DNA from: an uncultured Clostridia bacterium
GTDB taxonomy: Bacteria; Bacillota; Clostridia; Oscillospirales; Ruminococcaceae
NCBI GenBank assembly: GCA_947630315.1
Contig: CANRHA010000117.1
Span: 1-5,682, forward strand
Reading direction: 5' to 3'
DNA: 5,682 bases
Every line of letters begins with the position of its first letter. Within the stretch, counting starts at the first letter, position 1. A program made the translations under genes and the position numbers. Shown here in pieces: positions 1 through 5,682 of the stretch. The notes under the pieces are model-generated. The model saw nothing but the letters and a program-made list of their open reading frames with translations, was not told where the DNA came from and did no database searches.

Positions 1-1097
1 GCCTTGAAGCGGGGCGCTGCGCCTGCGTTCTTTTAAAGAACAACGGCATTCTCCCGCTCGACAAAAATTCAATAAAGACCCTTGCGGTAATAGGCCCCAA
101 CGCCCAGAGTCAAAAGGCGCTGATGGGCAACTACCACGGCACTGCTTCAAGATACGAGACGATTTTGCAGGGAATCCAGGACGAATTTGACGGCAGGGTG
201 CTCTATTCCGAGGGCTGCCATCTGTTTAAAGACAGGGTCGAGGGCCTCGGACTGCCGAACGACAGGATAACCGAAGCGGTCATAGCCGCCGAGCACTCCG
301 ACGCGGTAATACTCTGCGTAGGACTTGACGAAACCTTAGAGGGCGAGCAGGGCGACGCCTCGAACACCGACGCTTCGGGCGACAAGCTCACATTAAGGCT
401 CCCCGACCCCCAGAGGCTTTTGGTCGAAAGGGTCCTCGAGGTCAAAAAGCCCACGGTCGTTGTCATAGTAAGCGGCTCGTCTTTAAATATCGAGGCAGAG
501 CCTGACGCGATTTTACAGGCGTTCTACCCCGGTTCTGAGGGCGGCAAGGCTGTCGCCGAGATACTTTTCGGTAAGACCTCGCCCTGCGGCAAGCTTCCCG
601 TTACCTTCTATAAAGACGTTCACAAGCTGCCCGACTTCACCGATTACTCAATGCGTTACCGCACCTACCGTAACGAGCGCGCCGAGGACGACAACGTTTT
701 ATACCCGTTCGGCTACGGCCTCAGCTACGGCGACGTTAGGGTAAGATCGGCTTCGGCTAAACTTGTGGGCGATCATATTGAAGCTGTTGCCGAGATGACG
801 AACTCGGGCGCCGAGACATCGGATATTTTACAGGTGTACTTCAAGTCCGCTTCTAAGGACGCGGTAAGAAACCACGCCCTCTGCGGGTTCAAAAAGGTAA
901 CTCTCGGCAAGGGCGAGAGCGTCAGGGTCGAGATGAATATCCCGCTGAGCGCCCTGACGGTCGTAAACGACGAGGGCGAGAGATATCTCGACAGAAAGGC
1001 CGAAACTACCCTTTGGTTCGGAACCTCACAGCCCGACGCCCTCAGCGAGAGCCTTACCGGCAAAAAGTGCGTAGGCGTTGAGGTAAAACTCGGCTGA
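1..1097 (+). CDS. Glycoside hydrolase family 3 protein, C-terminal part (beta-xylosidase/beta-glucosidase type), 5' truncated
   Basis: The reading frame is open from the left edge (first full codon at base 3) to the TGA at 1095-1097, giving about 364 visible residues; the ATG at 123 is internal, because conserved GH3 sequence (VLLKNNGILPL, then AVIGPNA) precedes it. What is present is the second alpha/beta-sandwich domain followed by a fibronectin III-like domain. Counting from the base-123 Met, GLDETLEGEQGD (residues 67-78) holds the glutamate-rich segment that supplies the acid/base in this family, FYPGSEGGKAVAEILFG (134-150) and GKLPVTFY (156-163) are typical GH3 C-domain motifs, and YPFGYGLSY (194-202) ends it; roughly 215-305 form the Fn3-like domain. 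The N-terminal TIM barrel with the nucleophile aspartate lies outside the window, so full length (usually about 700 residues), export signal and substrate cannot be judged. The EGEQGD/SGDK/LPDPQ pattern resembles clostridial GH3 xylosidases, which is an inference. It overlaps the GH43 gene by one base (TGATG), indicating one operon. Confidence 0.95.
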   Translation, partial: LEAGRCACVLLKNNGILPLDKNSIKTLAVIGPNAQSQKALMGNYHGTASRYETILQGIQDEFDGRVLYSEGCHLFKDRVEGLGLPNDRITEAVIAAEHSDAVILCVGLDETLEGEQGDASNTDASGDKLTLRLPDPQRLLVERVLEVKKPTVVVIVSGSSLNIEAEPDAILQAFYPGSEGGKAVAEILFGKTSPCGKLPVTFYKDVHKLPDFTDYSMRYRTYRNERAEDDNVLYPFGYGLSYGDVRVRSASAKLVGDHIEAVAEMTNSGAETSDILQVYFKSASKDAVRNHALCGFKKVTLGKGESVRVEMNIPLSALTVVNDEGERYLDRKAETTLWFGTSQPDALSESLTGKKCVGVEVKLG

Positions 1098-3256
1098 TGG
1101 ATAAGATTTTCGCCCTAAACCCGCTTACCCGGCTCGATTACCCCGACCCCGACGTTATCCGCGTAGGCGACGCGTACTACATGGCTTCCACGACCATGTA
1201 CTTTATGCCGGGCTGCGTTATCCTGCGCTCATACGACCTTGCGAACTGGGAATTTTTCACCCATGTTTACGATATTCTCGAGGACACCCCGCGGGAAAAT
1301 CTTGACGGCCAAACCGCCTACGGCTGCGGAATGTGGGCGCCGACATTGAGATACCACGACGGCGTATTCCACGTTGTATTCATAGCCAACGACACCAAAA
1401 AGACCTACCACTATGCCGCCGAAAACATAGCGGGGCCATGGAAAAAGAGCTGTATCGAGGGATTTTACCACGACCCGTCGCTGCTGTTCGACGACGACGG
1501 GCGGGTGTACATAATGTACGGAAACAGGGATATCCGCGTGACCGAGCTTAAGGCTGATCTTTCGGGGCCTAAGCCGGGCGGCGTTGATAAAACCGTTATC
1601 CGCGACGTGCCTAAATCCCCGCTCGGCTACGAGGGCAGCCACCTTTACAAAATCAACGGAAAATACTACGCGTTCTTTATTCACGGCACCCGCGACCGCT
1701 GGTTCAGGGTAGAGGCGGCGTTCATGGCCGACAGTATCGAAGGCCCGTGGACCGGCAAGGACGTTATATGCGACGAGTTCGGCGAGGTGAGCGGCGTTGC
1801 CCAGGGAGGTATCGTCGACGCCCCGGACGGCGATTGGTACGGAGTTATTTTTTCGGATATGGGCGCTGCGGGAAGGATACCTAACCTTATCCCAATGAGC
1901 TTTGACGAGACCGGCTTCCCGGTTTTTGAGAATGCCCGGCGCAGGGTGGGCGTAAAATCTACCCGCCCCGAGCACGAATACGCGCCGCTTTATGTGAGCG
2001 ACAGTTTTGACTCGGAACCCCTCAACGGCGCGTGGGAATGGAACCACAACCCGGTAAAGGATAAGATACGCATAGGCGGCGGCCTGAGGATTGAAGCGAT
2101 GCGCGCCGAGAACTTTGAGATGGCGAAGAACACCCTCACCCAAAGGGCGCTGTACCCGCGCTGCTCGGCGGAGGTTACGGTCGACGCCTCGGAGCTTAAA
2201 GACGGCGGCTTTGCGGGGATCGCCGCGCTTCAGTACCGTTACGGCGCGTTGGGGATATCAAAAACGCCGGAGGGCTACGCCGTCAGGCTGATCTTAAGGG
2301 AGGACGGCGGCGAGTTTTGCGCCGAGGAGTTCAAAATAAATTCCCCGAGGGCAACGCTGCGGGTCTCGTTCGAGTTCGGGATCGGCAAGGACTACGCCGA
2401 GTTTTATATCCGCGAGGGCAAAGCCCTGAGGCAGATAGGCGGCCGCCACTTCATGAACTTTGATCTGCGCCACTTCACCGGCTGCCGGTTCGGGCTGTTC
2501 TGCTATACAACGTCGAGCGGCGGCGCGGCCAAGTTCAACGATTTTCGTTACATCGACTGCGGCAGGGCGGGCGAGGCTCTCATAGAGCTTTCCGACCCTA
2601 AATACCGCGATCTTCAGGCAAAAATCGTTCCCGGACTTTCAAAAAGCGAGATCGTCGGCGTGAGGATCCCCGACATACGCAGGCTTGCAAAATCGCTGGA
2701 GGACAGTGTCAGGGAGAGATTTCTTGACGAACTGCCGCACAGCTTTTACGATGAAAACGTGCTGCATTCGGCGATACTTTGCAATATTTCCGATTTTTCA
2801 GAGGCCGCTGCCATGACCGAAAAATTCCTGCCCTATATCGATAACTGGGCGGTCTGCGACGCGCTTTCGCCGAAGGGGTTCAAAAAGAATCGGCCGGAAC
2901 TCCTCAAAAAAATACGAGGCTGGCTTAAATCGGATAAGCCCTATACCGTCAGGTTCGGGCTGGAAATGCTGATGGCGCACTTTTTGGACGAAGATTTTAA
3001 GGAGGAATACCTCGATCTCGCCGCCGAGGTGCGTTCTGAGGAATATTATGTAAATATGATGCAGGCGTGGTACTTTGCGACGGCGCTTGCCAAACAGTGG
3101 AGCTGCGCGGTCAGGATCATAGAGAATAGGCGCCTTTCGGATCGGGTGCACAATAAGACGATCCAAAAGGCGGTGGAAAGCTACAGGCTGAGCGATGAGC
3201 GAAAGGAGTATTTGAGATCGCTCAGGGTAAACGCTAAAAAACGGCAAAGTAATTAA
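1097..3256 (+). CDS. GH43 glycosidase fused to a C-terminal AlkD-like DNA alkylation repair domain
   Basis: This 719-residue protein has three parts. Residues 8 to about 285 are a GH43 five-bladed beta-propeller (inverting beta-xylosidase or alpha-L-arabinofuranosidase type). The catalytic triad can be read as D17 in YPDPDVIR (base), D126 in HDPSLLFDDDG (pKa modulator) and E179 in YEGSHLYK (acid); MWAP at 79-82 is also typical. Residues about 300-487 are the beta-sandwich that follows the propeller in many GH43 xylosidases (WEWNHNP, NTLTQR, ending in FNDFRYID). Residues about 491-719 are a full-length AlkD-like alkylation repair domain, described separately. GH43 proteins of this kind normally end near residue 490-520, so the repair domain is an addition. 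No signal peptide is seen, so it is probably cytoplasmic. The start at 1097 overlaps the GH3 stop, fits the usual GH43 N-terminus and has a weak GAGGT 12 bases upstream; translation is probably coupled. Activity on xylo- or arabino-oligosaccharides is inferred; the GH43 subfamily cannot be fixed by eye. Confidence 0.93.
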   Translation: MDKIFALNPLTRLDYPDPDVIRVGDAYYMASTTMYFMPGCVILRSYDLANWEFFTHVYDILEDTPRENLDGQTAYGCGMWAPTLRYHDGVFHVVFIANDTKKTYHYAAENIAGPWKKSCIEGFYHDPSLLFDDDGRVYIMYGNRDIRVTELKADLSGPKPGGVDKTVIRDVPKSPLGYEGSHLYKINGKYYAFFIHGTRDRWFRVEAAFMADSIEGPWTGKDVICDEFGEVSGVAQGGIVDAPDGDWYGVIFSDMGAAGRIPNLIPMSFDETGFPVFENARRRVGVKSTRPEHEYAPLYVSDSFDSEPLNGAWEWNHNPVKDKIRIGGGLRIEAMRAENFEMAKNTLTQRALYPRCSAEVTVDASELKDGGFAGIAALQYRYGALGISKTPEGYAVRLILREDGGEFCAEEFKINSPRATLRVSFEFGIGKDYAEFYIREGKALRQIGGRHFMNFDLRHFTGCRFGLFCYTTSSGGAAKFNDFRYIDCGRAGEALIELSDPKYRDLQAKIVPGLSKSEIVGVRIPDIRRLAKSLEDSVRERFLDELPHSFYDENVLHSAILCNISDFSEAAAMTEKFLPYIDNWAVCDALSPKGFKKNRPELLKKIRGWLKSDKPYTVRFGLEMLMAHFLDEDFKEEYLDLAAEVRSEEYYVNMMQAWYFATALAKQWSCAVRIIENRRLSDRVHNKTIQKAVESYRLSDERKEYLRSLRVNAKKRQSN
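2567..3253 (+). other. AlkD-like DNA alkylation repair (HEAT-like DNA glycosylase) domain inside the GH43 fusion protein
   Basis: Residues 491-719 match, end to end, the stand-alone bacterial DNA alkylation repair proteins (AlkD-related, COG4912 type, about 220-240 residues). Recognisable stretches are LSDPKYRDLQAKIVPG near the start, GVRIPDIRRLAK (521-532), YIDNWAVCDALSPKGFKK (580-597), YTVRFGLEMLM (616-626), SEEYYVNMMQAWYFATALAKQ (647-667; 658 is the Trp) and HNKTIQKAVESYR near the end. The AlkD catalytic set appears to be kept: W584 and D588 have the W-x3-D spacing of Trp109/Asp113 in Bacillus cereus AlkD, R619 fits Arg148, and W658 fits Trp187 with the same 39-residue spacing from the arginine. 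In that family these residues bind the DNA backbone and promote excision of N3- and N7-alkylpurines without base flipping. No ATG, GTG or TTG in frame lies at the domain boundary, so it should be made only as part of the fusion. Whether it acts on DNA here is not known. Confidence 0.88.
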
Positions 3257-3261
3257 GGAGG
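3255..3261 (+). promoter_or_regulatory. Strong Shine-Dalgarno site for the aldo/keto reductase gene
   Basis: AAGGAGG lies 7 bases before the ATG at 3269 and overlaps the TAA stop of the fusion gene. It is the only consensus-strength ribosome-binding site in the window and fixes the start of the reductase. The upstream GH43 gene has only a weak GAGGT 12 bases before its start and the downstream GH95 gene has none at a useful distance, so the reductase may be translated more independently than its neighbours. Confidence 0.85.
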
Positions 3262-3268
3262 TAAACAC

Positions 3269-4369
3269 ATGAAGAAATTAGGCTTCGGGCTTATGCGCCT
3301 TCCCTGCAAGAGCAGCGACGGAAAGGACATCGATTTAGAGCGCGTAAGCGAGATGGTCGACAAGTTTTTATCCCGCGGATTCACCTATTTTGACACCGCC
3401 TACGTTTATCACGGCGGATTCAGCGAGGTTGCTTTCCGCGAATGCGTAGTAAAGCGCCACCCCCGCGACAGCTTCACTATAACGACAAAGCTGCCGCTCT
3501 TCTCAAAGCCCGACAGGGCGGGTATGGAGAAGCTGTTTAACGAATCATATGAGCGGCTCGGGGTCGAGTATATCGATTACTACTGGCTTCACGCCCTCAA
3601 CCGCGACAGCTACCGGTACGCCAAGGATTCCGGCGCGTTCGATTATCTGCGCGAGCTTAAGGCCGCCGGCAAGATACGCCACATGGGCTTTTCCTTCCAT
3701 GACAACGCCGAGACGCTCGACAAGATACTCACCGAGCAGCCGGACATGGAGTTTGTGCAGCTTCAGATAAACTATCTCGATTGGGAGGACGGCGGCGTGC
3801 AGTCGAGGCTTTGCTACGAGACCGCGGTAAAGCACGGCAAGCCGGTAATAGTTATGGAGCCGGTAAAGGGCGGCGCGCTTGCAAATCCGCCCAAAAAGGT
3901 TGAAAAGCTTCTTAAAGACGCCGATCCCGAAGCCTCCTGCGCGAGCTGGGCCGTCAGATTTGCGGCTTCGCTGCCGGGAGTCATGGTGGTATTAAGCGGA
4001 ATGAGCAACATCGAGCAGGTAGAGGACAACGTGTCTTACATGGAGGACTTTAAGCCGCTTAACGAGGACGAAAAGGCGATGCTTTTAAGCGCCGCCGAGG
4101 ATATAAAGCTTGCAATACCCTGCACCGCCTGCAGATACTGCACCGACGGCTGCCCGATGTCGATAAAGATACCGGACATTTTCGCCATCTACAACACAAT
4201 GAAGCGCGACCTTCACAAAAAATGGGAAGCGCGCGAAAAATATGCCGAGCTTATAAAGGAATCGGGCAAGGCCGACGACTGCATCGGCTGCGAACAGTGC
4301 GTAAACGCCTGCCCTCAGCACCTTGAAATACCGAGGCTTTTGGCGGAATGCTCCGCAGATCTCTCATGA
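3269..4369 (+). CDS. Aldo/keto reductase with C-terminal 2x[4Fe-4S] ferredoxin domain
   Basis: The 366-residue product has an aldo/keto reductase TIM barrel (residues 1 to about 275) followed by a ferredoxin-like tail, the architecture of the predicted oxidoreductases in COG1453. The reductase tetrad is intact: D42 and Y47 in FDTAYVYHGG, K74 in TTKLP and H108 in YWLHAL. VMEPVKGG (195-202) and the VVLSGMSNIEQVEDN segment (240-254) are typical of the cofactor side of the barrel. Two complete cysteine sets follow: C285, C288, C291, C295 (CTACRYCTDGCP) and C338, C341, C344, C348 (CIGCEQCVNACP), each with the spacing C-x2-C-x2-C-x3-C of a [4Fe-4S] cluster. The protein is therefore probably cytoplasmic, oxygen-sensitive and able to pass electrons between NAD(P)H or ferredoxin and a carbonyl/alcohol substrate. 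The substrate is not evident; the glycosidase neighbours suggest a sugar or sugar-derived compound, but that is inference. Start: ATG 7 bases after AAGGAGG. Its stop overlaps the GH95 start by four bases. Confidence 0.95.
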   Translation: MKKLGFGLMRLPCKSSDGKDIDLERVSEMVDKFLSRGFTYFDTAYVYHGGFSEVAFRECVVKRHPRDSFTITTKLPLFSKPDRAGMEKLFNESYERLGVEYIDYYWLHALNRDSYRYAKDSGAFDYLRELKAAGKIRHMGFSFHDNAETLDKILTEQPDMEFVQLQINYLDWEDGGVQSRLCYETAVKHGKPVIVMEPVKGGALANPPKKVEKLLKDADPEASCASWAVRFAASLPGVMVVLSGMSNIEQVEDNVSYMEDFKPLNEDEKAMLLSAAEDIKLAIPCTACRYCTDGCPMSIKIPDIFAIYNTMKRDLHKKWEAREKYAELIKESGKADDCIGCEQCVNACPQHLEIPRLLAECSADLS

Positions 4370-5682
4370 GCAGGATATATCTGAATGCCCCCGCGCCCAC
4401 GGGGGCAGAGGCTTTTAATGAGGGCTGGAACAGCGCCCTGCCTATCGGCAACGGCTCTTTAGGCGGAATGGTCTACGGCGACCCTGTGCATGACATAGTT
4501 CAGCTCAACGAGGATACGGTATGGGTGGGCGACGGCGGCCGAAACAGGGTGAACCCGAAGGCGAGGGGAAGCTATAAGCGCTGCCGCGAACTTTTAATTG
4601 AGGGCAGGATAAAAGAGGCCGAGGAGCTTTGCGCAAGCGACCTTTACGCAATACCCGATCAGCAGAGGTATTACGACACTTGCGGGCATGTTTCGCTTGA
4701 ATTTGACCACGGGGAATACGCCGGGTACCGTCGAGAACTTGATCTTTCAAACGCGGTCTGCAGGGTGGAATTTTCGGCGGACGGCCATAGATTTGAGCGG
4801 GAGTACTTTGTCAGCTGCCCGGATCAGGTGATGGTTATACACGAGAGAGCCTTGGACGGCGGAGCTTTCAGCGGAAAAATCAGGCTTGATCCGCCGAGGG
4901 AAAACGCCGAGCAGGACGTATGCGCCGTGGGAAACTATTTTACCGTTAAGGAGCCGGAAAACGGCTGCCGCTACTGCGTTATGCTTGCCGCAGATTGGAA
5001 GGGCTTCGGCTGGACGAACGAGACCGAAACGGTTTTTGAAAACGTAACCGAGCTTACCGTCTGCATAACTATAAGAAGCGATTTTTACGGCGGCGAACCT
5101 ATGGAGTGGTGTGAAGAAAGGCTTGAAACGGCCATGGCGCTGGGGTATGACGCGCTAAAGGCAAGGCATATTGAGGACTACAGGAGTTACTTTGACCGCG
5201 TATCTTTAAAGCTCGACTGCGGCGAGGACAGAAGCGGAGTTCCCACAAACGAACGGCTGAAAAATGCCGCCGACGACCCTAAGCTGAGCGAGCTGTACTT
5301 CGACTACGGCAGGTACCTGCTTATATCCTCTTCAAGGCCGGGAACCCGACCGGCAAACCTCCAGGGGATATGGAACAAGGACAAGACCCCGCCATGGGGG
5401 AGCAAGTTCACGATAAACATAAACACCGAGATGAACTATTGGCCCGCGGGGGTATGCAACCTGCCCGAGTGCGAAATGCCGCTGTTTGAGCATCTCAAAA
5501 AAATGCTGCCCTACGGAAAAAAGGTCGCCATGGACATGTACGGGCTTGAGGGGTTTTGCGCTCATCACAACACCGACATTTTCGGAGACTGCGCGCCCCA
5601 GGATCAATGGATGCCCGCGACGGTCTGGTGTATGGGCGCGGCGTGGCTCTGCACGCACATAATGACCCACTATGAATTTACC
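4366..5682 (+). CDS. Glycoside hydrolase family 95 (alpha-L-fucosidase/alpha-L-galactosidase), 3' truncated
   Basis: An uninterrupted frame of 439 codons runs from the ATG at 4366 to the right edge. The start, which overlaps the reductase stop as ATGA, yields MSRIYLNAPAP and then the GH95 N-terminal signature LPIGNGSLGGMVYGD and LNEDTVWVGD. This N-terminal beta-sandwich domain is followed by the helical barrel that starts around residue 300 and includes YFDYGRYLLISSSRPGT, NLQGIWN, PPWGSKFTININTEMNYWP and AHHNTDIFGD. N351 and N353 in the ININ motif match the two asparagines (N421, N423) that activate water in the Bifidobacterium bifidum 1,2-alpha-L-fucosidase AfcA. The acid glutamate (E566 there, about 143 residues after N423) would lie beyond the window, as would the residue that separates fucosidases from alpha-L-galactosidases, so specificity is open. 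Family members are about 750-800 residues, so roughly half is visible. No signal peptide is present, implying a cytoplasmic enzyme for imported oligosaccharides, for example from fucosylated xyloglucan. No good ribosome-binding site precedes it; translational coupling to the reductase is likely. Confidence 0.95.
   Translation, partial: MSRIYLNAPAPTGAEAFNEGWNSALPIGNGSLGGMVYGDPVHDIVQLNEDTVWVGDGGRNRVNPKARGSYKRCRELLIEGRIKEAEELCASDLYAIPDQQRYYDTCGHVSLEFDHGEYAGYRRELDLSNAVCRVEFSADGHRFEREYFVSCPDQVMVIHERALDGGAFSGKIRLDPPRENAEQDVCAVGNYFTVKEPENGCRYCVMLAADWKGFGWTNETETVFENVTELTVCITIRSDFYGGEPMEWCEERLETAMALGYDALKARHIEDYRSYFDRVSLKLDCGEDRSGVPTNERLKNAADDPKLSELYFDYGRYLLISSSRPGTRPANLQGIWNKDKTPPWGSKFTININTEMNYWPAGVCNLPECEMPLFEHLKKMLPYGKKVAMDMYGLEGFCAHHNTDIFGDCAPQDQWMPATVWCMGAAWLCTHIMTHYEFT
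4386..4407 (+). repeat. Perfect 7-bp GC-rich inverted repeat early in the GH95 coding region
   Basis: TGCCCCC (4386-4392) and GGGGGCA (4401-4407) are exact reverse complements separated by an 8-base loop, beginning 20 bases after the GH95 start codon. The stem would be stable in mRNA and could slow initiation at this coupled start. It encodes part of the variable N-terminal segment (APAPTGA), so it may equally be a coincidence of proline and glycine codons. Confidence 0.35.

Noticed and set aside
1229..2143. Long open frame on the minus strand (304 codons) opposite the GH43 gene
   Set aside because: It is antisense to a clearly functional GH43 propeller, its translation resembles no family I recognise, and such frames are common opposite GC-rich genes with biased third positions.
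2567..3253. Recent horizontal acquisition of the repair domain from base composition
   Set aside because: A few sampled lines look somewhat more AT-rich than the GH43 part, but others do not, and lysine codon choice is mixed in both. Without a proper windowed calculation this is not evidence.
2453..3256. Separate AlkD gene starting at ATG 2453, or at GTG 2660
   Set aside because: ATG 2453 lies within the GH43 beta-sandwich and would add about 38 foreign residues; GTG 2660 would remove the first helices of the domain. Neither has a convincing Shine-Dalgarno, so a single fusion product is the simpler reading.
2798..3268. Minus-strand open frame (156 codons) opposite the AlkD-like domain
   Set aside because: The plus strand carries a conserved, motif-rich domain over the same bases; the antisense product has no recognisable motif.
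4386..4416. GC-rich stem followed by a short T run as an intrinsic terminator
   Set aside because: It is inside the GH95 coding region, only four T residues follow and not directly after the stem, so it does not fit a real terminator.
5332..5670. Minus-strand open frame of 112 codons near the right edge
   Set aside because: It lies opposite the most conserved part of the GH95 gene, including the ININTEMNYWP motif, and is a shadow of it.

Overview
The window is one dense, same-strand run of four genes from a carbohydrate-degrading bacterium, probably a Firmicute of the Clostridia (rumen or gut type). That placement is an inference from the style of the proteins, the AAGGAGG ribosome-binding site, frequent AGG and ATA codons, moderately high GC and very tight gene packing; no marker gene confirms it.

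Layout from left to right: (1) the C-terminal half of a family 3 glycoside hydrolase (bases 1-1097, cut by the left edge). (2) A 719-residue protein (1097-3256) whose first two thirds are a complete family 43 glycoside hydrolase with its C-terminal beta-sandwich, and whose last third is a complete AlkD-like DNA alkylation repair (DNA glycosylase, HEAT-like) domain. (3) An aldo/keto reductase with a C-terminal two-cluster ferredoxin module (3269-4369). (4) The N-terminal 439 residues of a family 95 glycoside hydrolase, an alpha-L-fucosidase or alpha-L-galactosidase (4366-5682, cut by the right edge). Genes 1 and 2 share one base, genes 2 and 3 are 12 bases apart, and genes 3 and 4 overlap by four bases (ATGA). 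No promoter or terminator is visible, and no gene-free stretch exceeds 12 bases, so this is the interior of an operon.

Functionally, the three hydrolases look like a cytoplasmic set for trimming imported plant hemicellulose oligosaccharides: GH3 and GH43 would remove xylose, glucose or arabinose units, and GH95 would remove alpha-linked L-fucose or L-galactose, as found on xyloglucan side chains. The two genes whose N-termini are visible, GH43 and GH95, have no signal peptide. The reductase is a predicted NAD(P)H or ferredoxin-linked oxidoreductase whose substrate cannot be read from the sequence.

The standout is gene 2. An O-glycoside hydrolase and an AlkD-type N-glycosylase domain are joined in one reading frame with almost no linker and no internal start codon, and both modules keep their recognised catalytic residues. 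It could be a genuine new architecture, a recent local gene fusion, or an assembly artefact.
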